The position numbers were made by a program, and so were the translations under genes. From assembly GCA_005503085.1 (NCBI GenBank), contig SCOI01000011.1:147515-211514 (forward strand): DNA of 64,000 bases, read 5' to 3'. Positions 7,813 through 16,807 of this stretch are shown one piece after another (within the stretch, counting starts at the first letter, position 1; each line of letters starts with the position of its first letter). This DNA is from Burkholderiales bacterium C2 (lineage in GTDB: Bacteria; Pseudomonadota; Gammaproteobacteria; Burkholderiales; Burkholderiaceae_C). The notes beneath the pieces were generated by a model that saw only the letters and a list, made by a program, of their open reading frames with translations, made no database searches and was not told the origin of the DNA.

Positions 7813-9036
7813 CAACTCGGCCAGCGTGCAGTCGGCCCAGTCGCCACGCGCCCACAGCGGCGCCAGGCTGCCGCCGGCACCGGCCAGCAGGGCTTGCAGC
7901 AGCGGCGCGGCGGGCGTCTCTTCGGGCGTGCGCAGCAACACCAGGCGCGGCGCGCCCTCCTCCTCCAGCCGGCCCAGCCAGTCCAAGCCCAGCAAGGCCT
8001 CCAGCGCCGGTTCCAGCTGCAGCGGATCGATGCGCAGGCGCCGCGCCAGCTCCTGGGCGGCAATGCCCGGCTCGCCGGCCTGGCGCGCCCGCCACAGCTC
8101 GCGCAAGGCCTCCAGCGCCAGCTCCAGCTGCAGGCCCGGCACCTCGGGCCGATGCAGCATGCGCCCGCCCAGCGCCGGGATATTGGCGGCCAGCAGGGCG
8201 CCCAGCAGCATCACGACCCAGCCCAGATACATCCAGATCAGGAAGATGGGCACGGTGGCGAAGGCACCGTACAGCGTCGAGTAGGTCGGCACCTGCTTGA
8301 CATACCAGGCCAGCAGGCTCTTGGTCAGGTCGAAGGCCAGCGCGACAAAGATGCCGCCGGCCAGCGCATGGCGCCAGCGCACCTCGGTATTGGGCACATA
8401 GCGGAACAGCCCGGCAACGGCCAGGCTCAGCACCACCAGTTCGACGCCGTTGAGCAGCGCCGCCAGCCCGCCCGGCATGCCACCCACCAGACCTTTGCCG
8501 GCGGTGATCGCATAGCCCGTCAGCGTCAGGCTGGCGCCCAGCAGCAGCGGCCCCAGGGTCAGCGCGGCCCAGTAGACCAGCATGCGCTGCATCATCGGCC
8601 GCGGCCGCTTGACGCGCCAGATGGTGTTGAGCGTGCGGTCTATCGTGAACATCAGCGCCAGCGCGGTGGCACCGAGCACGACCAGGCCTACCAGGCCCAG
8701 GCGATTGGCCTTGGCGGCGAACTGGGTCAGCGCGGCCAGCACCGGCTTGGCGATATTGGGCGGAATCAGGCTTTGCAGGAAATAGGTTTCCAGCGAGCGC
8801 TGGAAGCTGGCGAAGATCGGAAAGGCGGTGAACAGCGCCAGCATCACCGTCAGCAGCGGTACCAGCGAGATCAGCGTCGTGAAGGTCAGGCTGCCGGCCG
8901 TCTGGCCCAGCCGCGCCTCGGCAAAACGCAGGCGCAGGGTCTGCAGCGTGGCCAGCCAGGGCCAGCTCATCAGCGTGTTCAGAAAGCCGGCGGCGCTGTC
9001 CTCGGACGGCACGGCGGCAGGGGTTCTTGTCGTCAT
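7789..9036 (-). CDS. YihY/BrkB-family inner-membrane protein
   Basis: A 415-residue protein of the UPF0761 (YihY, once mis-called RNase BN) family with six predicted membrane segments in its first 290 residues. Signatures: GSLTFTTLISLVPLLTVMLALF, the NTIWRVKRPRP loop, the YVPNTEVRWRHALAGG segment and YSTLYGAFATVPIFLIWMYL. The last 110 residues are soluble and look like a winged-helix domain (AAQELARRLRIDPLQLEPALEALLGLDWLGRL), which is found in the longer betaproteobacterial members. The start is taken as ATG 9036; an ATG at 9057 is possible. The divergent DUF2069 gene begins at 9056, so the two genes have almost no room for separate promoters. Substrate or function is unknown. Confidence 0.85.
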   Translation of the reverse strand: MTTRTPAAVPSEDSAAGFLNTLMSWPWLATLQTLRLRFAEARLGQTAGSLTFTTLISLVPLLTVMLALFTAFPIFASFQRSLETYFLQSLIPPNIAKPVLAALTQFAAKANRLGLVGLVVLGATALALMFTIDRTLNTIWRVKRPRPMMQRMLVYWAALTLGPLLLGASLTLTGYAITAGKGLVGGMPGGLAALLNGVELVVLSLAVAGLFRYVPNTEVRWRHALAGGIFVALAFDLTKSLLAWYVKQVPTYSTLYGAFATVPIFLIWMYLGWVVMLLGALLAANIPALGGRMLHRPEVPGLQLELALEALRELWRARQAGEPGIAAQELARRLRIDPLQLEPALEALLGLDWLGRLEEEGAPRLVLLRTPEETPAAPLLQALLAGAGGSLAPLWARGDWADCTLAELLGVQHHQ

Positions 9037-9055
9037 GCTGGCTATGATGCCAGCC

Positions 9056-9469
9056 ATGTCCTCCCGCTCCGACAAACCACCGATCAAAACCTCCTCGCGC
9101 ACCCAGGCCACGGCCCAGGAAGCGCTGTCCCGCAATCTGGCCCTGGGCGCGCTGGCCGCGCTCTTCCTGCTGTGCCTGGCCTGGGAGCTCTGGCTAGCAC
9201 CGACCGGCCGCGGCACGCTGGCCGTCAAGGCCTTGCCGCTGCTGATTCCCTTCGTCGGCCTGTGGCGCTACCGGCTCTACACCTTCCGCTGGCTGAGCCT
9301 GATGGTCTGGCTCTATTTCGCCGAGGGCGCGGTGCGCGCCACCAGCGATGTCGGTCCCTCGGTGCCGCTGGCCTGGGCCGAGCTGCTGCTCTCCAGCCTG
9401 ATCTTCGTCGCCTGCGCGATGCATGTCCGTCAACGTCTGAATGCGGCCAAGCAGGCCGCCACACCATGA
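9056..9469 (+). CDS. DUF2069 small membrane protein
   Basis: A 137-residue protein with four membrane segments after a short charged start. The family pattern is visible: LALGALAALFLLCLAWELWLAP, then the VKALPLLIPFVGLWRYRLYTFRWLSLMVWLYFAEG region and a final helix LLLSSLIFVACAMHVR. Function is unknown. The start ATG 9056 is chosen because upstream in-frame codons lie antisense to YihY and do not resemble the family. Its stop overlaps the ATG of the next gene (ATGA), so it is coupled with the FAD-linked dehydrogenase. Confidence 0.82.
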   Translation: MSSRSDKPPIKTSSRTQATAQEALSRNLALGALAALFLLCLAWELWLAPTGRGTLAVKALPLLIPFVGLWRYRLYTFRWLSLMVWLYFAEGAVRATSDVGPSVPLAWAELLLSSLIFVACAMHVRQRLNAAKQAATP

Positions 9470-10866
9470 ATCTGCTGAACGAATTGCGGGAGGCCCTGGG
9501 CGCCTCCCAGGTCCTGGTCGAGGGCGATCTGTCGGCCTACGAGATGGATTGGCGCCGCCGCTTTCCCGGCCGGGCCCTGGCCGTGGTCCGACCCGGCAAC
9601 ACGGCCGAGGTGGCCACCGTCGTGCGCCTGTGCGCCAAACACGACGTCAGCCTGGTGCCGCAGGGCGGCAATACCGGCCTGGTCGGCGGCTCGACACCCG
9701 ACGCCAGCGGCACGCAAGTGCTGCTGAGCCTGGCCCGGCTCAACAAGGTGCGCGCCATCGATGCGGCCAATCTGACGATGACGGTGGAGGCCGGTTGCGT
9801 GCTGCAGACGGTACAGGAGGCGGCGGCCGGCGCCGGCTTGCTGTTCCCGCTGAGCCTGGCCGCCGAGGGCAGCTGCACGATTGGCGGCAATCTGGCCAGC
9901 AATGCCGGCGGCACCCAGGTGCTGCGCTATGGCAATGCGCGCGATCTGTGCCTGGGCCTGGAGGTCGTGACCTCGGCCGGCGAGGTCTGGGAAGGCCTGT
10001 CGGGCCTGCGCAAGGACAACACTGGCTATGACCTGCGCGATCTCTTCATCGGCAGCGAAGGCACCTTGGGCGTGATCACCGCCGCGACCCTGAAGCTCTA
10101 CCCCCGGCCGGCCGCGCGCATGACGGCGCTGGCCGCCTGCGACACGCTGGAGGCGGCCGTGGCGCTGCTGAGCCTGGCCCAGGCGCGGCTCGGCCCGGGC
10201 CTGACCGGCTTCGAGCTGATGAACCAGTTCTCGCTGGACCTGGTGCGCAAGCATTTCCCGCAGCTGCGCCAGCCGCTGCCGCCCAGCCCCTGGACCGTGC
10301 TGCTGGAGCTGTCCGACACCGAGAGCGAGGCCCATGCCCGCACGATGTTCGAGGGCCTCTTGGAACAGGCGCTGGAGTCCGAACTCATCAGCGACGCAGC
10401 GGTGGCCGAGAGCCTGGAGCAGTCGCACGGGCTCTGGCATCTGCGCGAATCGATCCCCCTGGCCCAGGTCGAGGAAGGCCTGAATATCAAGCACGATATC
10501 GCGCTGCCGGTGTCTCGCATCCCCGCCTTCGTGGCCGCCACCGATGCGGCGCTGGCGGCCGCCTTCCCCGGCGTGCGCATGGTGGACTTCGGCCATCTGG
10601 GCGACGGCAATCTGCATTACAACGTGCAGGCCCCCGAGGGCGTGGCCGCCGCCGACTTCCTGCGCGCGCATGAGGCGGCGATCAACCACATCGTCTATGA
10701 CGCGGTGCTGGCCCAGGGCGGCTCGATCTCGGCCGAGCACGGCATCGGCCAGCTCAAGCGCGAGGAACTGGCCGAGCGCAAGAGCCCGGTCGCGCTGGGT
10801 CTGATGCGGGCAATAAAAAAGGCCCTGGATCCCCAGGGCCTGATGAATCCGGGCCGCGTGCTGTAG
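9466..10866 (+). CDS. FAD-binding 2-hydroxyacid dehydrogenase (D-lactate / D-2-hydroxyglutarate type)
   Basis: A 466-residue GlcD/DLD-like flavoprotein oxidising a D-2-hydroxyacid to the 2-oxoacid and passing electrons to the quinone pool or an electron-transfer flavoprotein. The PCMH-type FAD domain occupies about residues 30-215 (VVRPGNTAEVATVVRLC, PQGGNTGLVGGSTPD, NLASNAGGTQVLRYGN, FIGSEGTLGVIT). The FAD-oxidase C domain follows, with VDFGHLGDGNLHYN and ISAEHGIGQLKREEL as its substrate-site signatures. The ATG at 9466 overlaps the DUF2069 stop. The frame stays open far upstream across the antisense of YihY, which is not coding. The exact hydroxyacid cannot be told from sequence. Confidence 0.88.
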   Translation: MNLLNELREALGASQVLVEGDLSAYEMDWRRRFPGRALAVVRPGNTAEVATVVRLCAKHDVSLVPQGGNTGLVGGSTPDASGTQVLLSLARLNKVRAIDAANLTMTVEAGCVLQTVQEAAAGAGLLFPLSLAAEGSCTIGGNLASNAGGTQVLRYGNARDLCLGLEVVTSAGEVWEGLSGLRKDNTGYDLRDLFIGSEGTLGVITAATLKLYPRPAARMTALAACDTLEAAVALLSLAQARLGPGLTGFELMNQFSLDLVRKHFPQLRQPLPPSPWTVLLELSDTESEAHARTMFEGLLEQALESELISDAAVAESLEQSHGLWHLRESIPLAQVEEGLNIKHDIALPVSRIPAFVAATDAALAAAFPGVRMVDFGHLGDGNLHYNVQAPEGVAAADFLRAHEAAINHIVYDAVLAQGGSISAEHGIGQLKREELAERKSPVALGLMRAIKKALDPQGLMNPGRVL

Positions 10867-10879
10867 GCCCCAGCCGTCC

Positions 10880-13800
10880 TCAGTCGGCTCCCTGAGGCTG
10901 CGTGACCGCAGGGCGGCGGCCGCGCAGCCGGTCGACCAGCTTCATCACCATGCGGAAGATGAAGCGCAGCATCAGCAGGGTCAGGATGGCCTCGACAAAG
11001 GTCAGCGCGAAGGCCACGGCGGTGTTCCAGCGCGCCTCGCGGCGGCCGAACTTGGCGATCATGCGGTCCTTGGCGATCTCGATGCTGTCGTAGAAGCTCG
11101 GCACCATCAGCAGGGTCAGAAAGGTCGAGGTGATGGTGCCGCCGATGATGGCCACCGCCATCGGCCGATAGAACTCGCCGCCCTCGCCCACGCCGATGGC
11201 CACCGGCAGCATGCCGGCCACCAGGGCAAAGGTCGTCATCAGGATGGGTCTGAAACGCATGCGGCCGGCATGCATCAGCGCCTCCTCGCGGGGCACGCCC
11301 TTGGCCTCCTCCTGGCGTGCGGCGTCCAGCAGCAGGATCGCGTTCTTCGCCACCAGGCCGGCCAGCATGATGATGCCGATGAAGCTCATCAGGTTCAGCG
11401 TGCCGCCGGTCAGCAGCAGCGCCACGACGACGCCGATCAGCGACAGCGGCTGCGACAGCATCACGCCCAGCGGCGCGGTGAAGGAGCCGAACTGCATCAC
11501 CAGGATCAGATACATCAGGCCTATGCCCGAGGCCAGGGCTACGGCCATCGCACCGAAGACTTCCTCCTGGTCGGCCGAGGCGCCGGCCAACTCGATGCCA
11601 TAGCCGGGCGGGAACTGGATGGACTTGGCCAGCTTGACCGCATCGGCCGTCACCTCGCCGGCCGAGCGGCCCTGGGCATTGGCCGAGACCGCGATCATGC
11701 GCTTGCCGTCGGCATGCTGGATCTTGGACGGGCCCTTGCCCATGGTCACGGTGGCGATCTGCTCCAGCGGCACCATCATGCCGCTGCCGGCCACGGTGAT
11801 CGGCAGGCGCTCGATATTGCTGGCGTCGACCCGGTCCTCCGGCGCCAGGCGCACCGCCACATCGCGGGTCTCGCCGCTGGGGTCGACCCAGTCGCCGACC
11901 TCAACGCCGGCAAAGGCCACGCGCAAGGCATTGGCGGCATCGCCGACCGAGATGCCCAGCGAGTTGGCCAGGCCGCGATTCAGCTCGATCTGCAACTCGT
12001 CCTGCGGGTCCTGCTCGGACAGGCCCACGTCCACCGCACCGGGCACCTGACGCAGCTTGGCCATGTAGTCGTTGGTGATCGCTAGCAGCTTGCGCGAGTC
12101 CTCGCCGGAGAAACGGATCTGCACAGGCTTTTGCGCGCCATTGTTCAGATCGTCCAGCACCACGTACTCGGCACCGACCAGGCGGGAGACACGCTCGCGC
12201 AGATCCTGGGCGATCTCGGCGGCCGAGCGCTTGCGTTCGGTGCTCTTGCCCAGGTCCACATAGATGCGGCCACCGCTGACATTGACCTGGCTGTTGGTGG
12301 CCTTGGTCTCGGGAATCTCGCGTGCCAGCTTGGCGGCGGCCTCCATCTTCAGCTTCGAGTACTCGAGGCTGGAGCTGGCCGGGGTGCGCACCTCGACGGC
12401 GATGGTGCCGGCATCCGACGCCGGCAGGAAGCTGGAGCCGCCGAACTTGGCCTGCAGCGCGATCGCCAGCACAAAGCTCAGCACCGCGAACGCGGCCATC
12501 CAGCGCCGGTGATGCAGGGCCCAGGCGATCACCTGGCCATAGCGGTCGGCCTGGCGATCGAACCATTCATTGAAGCGCTGCAGATAGAGCGACAAGCCCT
12601 TCTTCGGTGCCTCGTGATGGCCCGGGGGGTCGCCCCAGTAGGCCGACAGCATCGGGTCCAGCGTGAAGGAGATGAACAGGCTGACCAGCACCGAGGCGAC
12701 GACGGTCAGACCGAAGGGGCGGAACCACTCGCCCGAGACACCGGGCATGAAGGCCACCGGCACGAAGACCGCGACGATGGAGAAGGTGGTGGCGGCCACG
12801 GCCAGGCCGATCTCGGCCGTGCCGTTGAGCGCCGCGCTGCGCCGGTCGGCACCACGCTCCATATGGCGCACGATGTTCTCGCGCACCACGATGGCGTCAT
12901 CGATCAGCACGCCGATCGCCAGCGACAGGCCCAGCAGGCTCATGAAGTTCAGCGTGAAGCCGCACAGCCAGACCGCGATGAAGGCAGCCACCACCGAGGT
13001 CGGCAGCGACAAGGCGGTGATCAGCGTCGAGCGCCAGGAGTTCAGGAACACATAGACGACCAGAATCGTCAGGCCGGCACCGAACACCAGCGCATGGATC
13101 ACATTGTTGAGGCTGTTCTCGGCGTCCTCGCCGCCGTCCTGCGTGACCTCCAGCGTGGTGCCGGCCGGCAGGGTCTTGGCCGTCGCCGCGACCAGCTTGC
13201 GGATCTCGTTGGCCACCGCCACGGTCGAGGCATCGCGGGAGCGCGTCACCGACAGGCCCACATTCGGGTGGCCGTTGCGCACGCTGATGCTCTGGCGCTC
13301 GGCAAAGCCGTCGCGGATGCTGGCCACCTGGCCCAGACGCACCAGCTGCTCGCCCTGGCGCTTGACGACGATCTGCTCGAACTCGGCCGGCGATTCGATG
13401 CGCCCCAGCAGCCGGATGCTCTGATCCTGCATGCTGCCGCGCACCTTGCCGACCGGTGCGGTGGTGTTCTGGCTGCGCAGCGCGTTGACCACCTCGGTGA
13501 CCGAGACGTTGAACTCGCGCAGCTTCTGCGCATGCAGCAGCACCGACAGCTCGCGGCTCAGCGCGCCGTTGACATTGACCGTGGCCACGCCGTTGATGGC
13601 GCGGAACTTGTCGGCCAGATCATCCTCGGCCAGGCGCGAGATCTCGGCATGGCTCTGGCTGTTGGACGACAGCGCCAGCTGCATGATGGGCTGGGACGAA
13701 GGGTCGAAGCGCTGCAGCACCGGCTCGCGCATTTCCAGCGGCAGCTTGTGCCGCACCGCGCCGATGGCGTTGCGCACCTCGTCGGCCGCCTCGATCATGT

Positions 13801-14098
13801 TCTTGTCGAAGTTGAAGATCAGCACCATCTGGGCGCTGCCCTCATTGGCGGTGGCACGCACCTCCTTGACACCGGCGATGCTCTGCAGCGACTTCTCGAT
13901 GCGGTTGACGATCTCGCGCTCGGCCGTCTCGGGCGAGGCGCCCGGATAGTTGATGCTGACCACCAGCACCGGCTCCTCGACATCGGGAATCTGGTTGACG
14001 CGCAGCTTGTTGAGCGCCAGCAGCCCCAGGGCCATCAAGCTGATGATGATGACGATGGTCGCGACCGGCTTCTTGACGCTGAAGTTGGAGAGAAACAT
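10880..14098 (-). CDS. RND-family multidrug efflux permease (HAE-1 type)
   Basis: A 1,072-residue inner-membrane proton antiporter that works with the adaptor encoded just upstream. Twelve membrane segments in two halves are apparent. The proton-relay aspartates are Asp400-Asp401 in GVLIDDAIVVREN; the N-terminus MFLSNFSVKKPVATIV and the first periplasmic motif VNQIPDVEEPVL fit the hydrophobe/amphiphile branch rather than the metal-pumping branch. The start ATG 14098 is chosen because the family begins at this MF-S-xF-S-V-K-K-P sequence; the longer frame to 14164 overlaps the adaptor. No outer-membrane channel gene is in the cluster, so the pump must borrow one. Confidence 0.93.
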   Translation of the reverse strand: MFLSNFSVKKPVATIVIIISLMALGLLALNKLRVNQIPDVEEPVLVVSINYPGASPETAEREIVNRIEKSLQSIAGVKEVRATANEGSAQMVLIFNFDKNMIEAADEVRNAIGAVRHKLPLEMREPVLQRFDPSSQPIMQLALSSNSQSHAEISRLAEDDLADKFRAINGVATVNVNGALSRELSVLLHAQKLREFNVSVTEVVNALRSQNTTAPVGKVRGSMQDQSIRLLGRIESPAEFEQIVVKRQGEQLVRLGQVASIRDGFAERQSISVRNGHPNVGLSVTRSRDASTVAVANEIRKLVAATAKTLPAGTTLEVTQDGGEDAENSLNNVIHALVFGAGLTILVVYVFLNSWRSTLITALSLPTSVVAAFIAVWLCGFTLNFMSLLGLSLAIGVLIDDAIVVRENIVRHMERGADRRSAALNGTAEIGLAVAATTFSIVAVFVPVAFMPGVSGEWFRPFGLTVVASVLVSLFISFTLDPMLSAYWGDPPGHHEAPKKGLSLYLQRFNEWFDRQADRYGQVIAWALHHRRWMAAFAVLSFVLAIALQAKFGGSSFLPASDAGTIAVEVRTPASSSLEYSKLKMEAAAKLAREIPETKATNSQVNVSGGRIYVDLGKSTERKRSAAEIAQDLRERVSRLVGAEYVVLDDLNNGAQKPVQIRFSGEDSRKLLAITNDYMAKLRQVPGAVDVGLSEQDPQDELQIELNRGLANSLGISVGDAANALRVAFAGVEVGDWVDPSGETRDVAVRLAPEDRVDASNIERLPITVAGSGMMVPLEQIATVTMGKGPSKIQHADGKRMIAVSANAQGRSAGEVTADAVKLAKSIQFPPGYGIELAGASADQEEVFGAMAVALASGIGLMYLILVMQFGSFTAPLGVMLSQPLSLIGVVVALLLTGGTLNLMSFIGIIMLAGLVAKNAILLLDAARQEEAKGVPREEALMHAGRMRFRPILMTTFALVAGMLPVAIGVGEGGEFYRPMAVAIIGGTITSTFLTLLMVPSFYDSIEIAKDRMIAKFGRREARWNTAVAFALTFVEAILTLLMLRFIFRMVMKLVDRLRGRRPAVTQPQGAD

Positions 14099-14099
14099 C

Positions 14100-15260
14100 T
14101 CAACCTCCCCGGCTCGCGGAGGCCGATGCGGCGGCGGCGGCCGGCTTGGCAAGCTCCACCGCACGACCTTCGCTCAGGGCATTGTTCGGATGGCGCAGCA
14201 CCTGGTCGCCCGGCTTGAGGCCGACACTGACCTGGTAGAGGCCCTGGCGCTCGTCGCGCTCGCCCAGCTTGACGGCCACCCGGACCAGCTTGCCGTCCTG
14301 CACGCGCCAGACATAGGCCTGGTCGCCCTCGCGCTGGATCGCGCCATCGGCCAGCATCAGTGCGCTGGTGCTCTGGCTCTGCACCCGGCCCTCGGCGTAG
14401 AGGCCGGCCACGCCGGGCTGCTGCTCGCCGGCGAAATCGACCAGCACCTCGACCTGGCGCGTGGTCGGGTTGGCGGCCGCCGCGATGCGCCGCACCTTGC
14501 CCTCGAAATCGGACTGGGTATAGCCGTTGACCTTGAAGAAGACCGTCTGCCCCACCTTCAGCTCGCTCATGCGGTCGGCCGAGACCAGGCCTTCGAAACG
14601 CATGCTGCTCGGGTCTATCACCTTGACCAGCTCCTTGCCGACCTGGGCGGTATCGCCGGCCGAGACCTTGCGGTCGGAGACGATGCCGTCAAACGGCGCG
14701 CGGGCCTCGGTGCGCTGCAGCTGCTGGCGGGCGGTGGCGGCACGCGCCTTGGCTTCCACCAGCTCGCTTTGCGCGTTGTTGCGGCGGATCTCGGCGTCTT
14801 CCATCGCCTGCATCGAACTCATGCCCTGGGCCTGCAGGGTCTTCATGCGCTGGAACTGGCGCTCGGCCTGCTCGAAGCTCTGCGCGGCAGCACGCGCCGC
14901 CTGCTCGGCCGAGGACAGGGTCTCGCGGATCGCGCTGTCGTCCAGCCGCACCAGCAGATCGCCGCGCCGCACCTTCTCGCCGTTTTCCTTGAACACCTGC
15001 AGCACCATGGCCTGCACCTCGGCGCGCAGGTCGGCGCGCTTCTCCGGCTGGACCGAACCGGTGATCACCGGGCCGCTGGCATAGGTCGACAAGCCCATGG
15101 ACTGCAGGTCCTCGGTGGACAGCAGCAGCGGCTTGGCGGCGGCCGGTGCCTTGGCCGCCTGGGCGGTACCCGCGCCGTCGGCGCCGGGCTTGCCGCAGGC
15201 GCCCAGCAGAAGCATCAAAGAGCTGACGAGGACAAGGGCTGGCAGGCGATGGCGCATCAT
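14100..15260 (-). CDS. RND efflux periplasmic adaptor lipoprotein
   Basis: A 386-residue membrane-fusion protein that joins the RND permease to an outer-membrane channel. It starts with a lipoprotein signal (LVSSLMLLLGACG, lipid-modified Cys near residue 22). A lipoyl half-motif (RAEVQAMVLQVFKENGEKVRRGDLLVRLD), a long coiled-coil hairpin (about residues 105-175), the second lipoyl half (EARAPFDGIVSDRKVSAGDTAQVG), and beta-barrel and membrane-proximal domains follow. Its stop is one base from the permease start, so the two genes form a tight operon with the adaptor first. A regulator is not seen next to it. The 168 bases to the next gene presumably hold the promoter. Confidence 0.92.
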   Translation of the reverse strand: MMRHRLPALVLVSSLMLLLGACGKPGADGAGTAQAAKAPAAAKPLLLSTEDLQSMGLSTYASGPVITGSVQPEKRADLRAEVQAMVLQVFKENGEKVRRGDLLVRLDDSAIRETLSSAEQAARAAAQSFEQAERQFQRMKTLQAQGMSSMQAMEDAEIRRNNAQSELVEAKARAATARQQLQRTEARAPFDGIVSDRKVSAGDTAQVGKELVKVIDPSSMRFEGLVSADRMSELKVGQTVFFKVNGYTQSDFEGKVRRIAAAANPTTRQVEVLVDFAGEQQPGVAGLYAEGRVQSQSTSALMLADGAIQREGDQAYVWRVQDGKLVRVAVKLGERDERQGLYQVSVGLKPGDQVLRHPNNALSEGRAVELAKPAAAAASASASRGG

Positions 15261-15428
15261 CTAGAGGGCTCCGGTATTGTTTTGCGAGCGCCTCCCATGA
15301 AGCGCAACAGCCGGGAATCTTGCCACGCGGAACGCGGCCGGCCCAGCCCGCTGCGACAAACGCAAGCTTTGCACCGCTGAACAGCGAAAACAGCGGACAG
15401 GCGGCGATCCTGGCCGCAAAGCCGCGTG

Positions 15429-15872
15429 CTACTGCAGCGTGCCCTTGAGCGCCTCGGGCACGGCCAGCACCGCGATGCCCTCGTCGGCCAGGGCCACCGC
15501 TTCCTCGCGGCTGGCGCGGCCGCGGATGCCGCGCTGCTCGACCTCGCCGTAGTGGATGCGGCGGGCCTCTTCGGCAAAGCGCTCGCCGACATCCTCGGTA
15601 CGGGCCAGCAGTTGCCGGACGGCCTGCAGGGCGGCCTGCTGGACCTGCTGCTGCGGATCGGCGGGCGACTGGGCCGGCTTGGGCTCGGCGGCCGGCCCGC
15701 GCAGATGCGAGACGTTCAGGCGCGGCGCGCTGGGCAGGCGCTGCACCTCGGTGGACGCGCAGACCGGGCAGCCGACCAGGCCGCGGCCCAGCTGCGCTTC
15801 GAAATCATCGGCCGAGCCGAACCAGCCTTCGAAGCGGTGCTCCCGATTGCATGACAGATTCAAGACAAGCAT
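15429..15872 (-). CDS. DUF1178 protein with zinc-ribbon-like start
   Basis: A 147-residue conserved protein of unknown function. The first 45 residues carry a possible zinc ribbon (LSCNREHRFEGWFGS, then GCPVCAS). A proline/glutamine-rich linker and a helical C-terminal half follow (DVGERFAEEARRIHYGEVEQRGIRGRASREEAVALADEGI). This matches the DUF1178 family, common in alpha- and betaproteobacteria. It is the last gene of the leftward run that starts with the nuo operon, 24 bases after the Nudix gene stop, so it is probably co-transcribed with it. No function can be assigned. Confidence 0.82.
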   Translation of the reverse strand: MLVLNLSCNREHRFEGWFGSADDFEAQLGRGLVGCPVCASTEVQRLPSAPRLNVSHLRGPAAEPKPAQSPADPQQQVQQAALQAVRQLLARTEDVGERFAEEARRIHYGEVEQRGIRGRASREEAVALADEGIAVLAVPEALKGTLQ

Positions 15873-15896
15873 GCCTCGATGATAGGCAGGCCGGCG

Positions 15897-16496
15897 TCAG
15901 GCTGCCGGCTGCCAGTCCAATACCCATGCACCGGCCTGCCAGCGCTGCAGCCACAGCAGGCCGATCAGGGTCTTGGCATCGGTCATCGCGCCGCTGGCGG
16001 CCAGCGCGTCGAGCTCGGCCGGCGTGTGGGTGACCAGATCGAGGAACTCGCCCTCGTCGAGGCGGCGCTCGCCGGCCGTCAGACCGCGCGCGAAGAAGAT
16101 CTCGATGCCCTCGTCGGAATAGGCGATCGCGTTGTGCAGCACGCCGGCATGGGCCCATTCGCGCGCGCTGTAGCCGGTTTCCTCCAGCAACTCGCGCTGG
16201 GCGCAGCGCAGCGGCGCCTCGCCGGCATCGAGCTTGCCGGCCGGAAACTCCAGCATCACCCGGCCCATCGGGTAGCGGTACTGGCGCTCCATCAGCAGCC
16301 GGCCGTCATCGAGCAGGGGCACGACCATCACCGCGCCGGGATGGACGATGTACTCGCGCGCGGCCTCGGCGCCGTCGGGCAGGCGGATGCGGTCTCGGCG
16401 CACATCGAGAAAATGGCCGCGGTAGACCTGGGTCGAATCGAGCTGCAGCTCGCGCAGCGCCTCGTCCTTGTGGTTGTGCTTGTCCTCAGCCGCCAT
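15897..16496 (-). CDS. Nudix hydrolase, ADP-ribose pyrophosphatase type
   Basis: A 199-residue Nudix enzyme, most likely cleaving ADP-ribose or a related nucleoside diphosphate sugar. The complete Nudix box (G-x5-E-x7-R-E-x2-E-E-x-G-hydrophobic) spans Gly87 to Tyr109. Upstream residues VHPGAVMVVPLLDDGRLLMERQYRYPMGRVMLEFPAG are typical of the ADP-ribose subgroup. Its ATG lies 11 bases inside the end of the DUF2818 gene, so it is coupled to the nuo tail. Removal of NAD-derived ADP-ribose next to an NADH dehydrogenase is a suggestive pairing, but that link is inference. Confidence 0.9.
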   Translation of the reverse strand: MAAEDKHNHKDEALRELQLDSTQVYRGHFLDVRRDRIRLPDGAEAAREYIVHPGAVMVVPLLDDGRLLMERQYRYPMGRVMLEFPAGKLDAGEAPLRCAQRELLEETGYSAREWAHAGVLHNAIAYSDEGIEIFFARGLTAGERRLDEGEFLDLVTHTPAELDALAASGAMTDAKTLIGLLWLQRWQAGAWVLDWQPAA

Positions 16497-16794
16497 GTCG
16501 ACCCCGCCGCAGATAGCACCAGACGAAGCCGGGGAAACCCAGCGTGATGAACAGGCACAGCGCGGCCGCGTAGAACTCCCAGCCCTGCGGCTGACGCTGG
16601 CCCTGGTAGGACTCCAGCGCGAAGCCCAGGGCCAGGGTCAGCAGGGCCAGCAGCAAGAGCTCCAGCGCGCGCCAGCCAAAGGGCTTGGCGGCGCGCTTGG
16701 GCCCCAGCAGCAGCACGCGGCTGCTGAAGTACGGCGCATTGGCCGCGATCACCGCGACAAGCAACACCAGCCAGACGGCAGCGGACTGATCCAT
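16486..16794 (-). CDS. DUF2818 membrane protein following nuoN
   Basis: A 102-residue protein with three membrane segments (about residues 6-21, 43-60 and 72-95) and a cytoplasmic basic end (CYLRRGRHGG). It belongs to DUF2818, a family found mainly in betaproteobacteria directly downstream of nuoN. It starts 13 bases after the nuoN stop and overlaps the Nudix gene by 11 bases. The fixed position suggests a part in complex I assembly or regulation, but no function is established and it is not a known subunit. Confidence 0.85.
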   Translation of the reverse strand: MDQSAAVWLVLLVAVIAANAPYFSSRVLLLGPKRAAKPFGWRALELLLLALLTLALGFALESYQGQRQPQGWEFYAAALCLFITLGFPGFVWCYLRRGRHGG

Positions 16795-16807
16795 TCAGCG
16801 CGGCGCG

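Noticed and set aside
7894..9465. Very long upstream extension of the FAD dehydrogenase frame
   Set aside because: It is the antisense of the YihY gene, is Gln/Arg-rich and without family resemblance; the real start at 9466 overlaps the DUF2069 stop.
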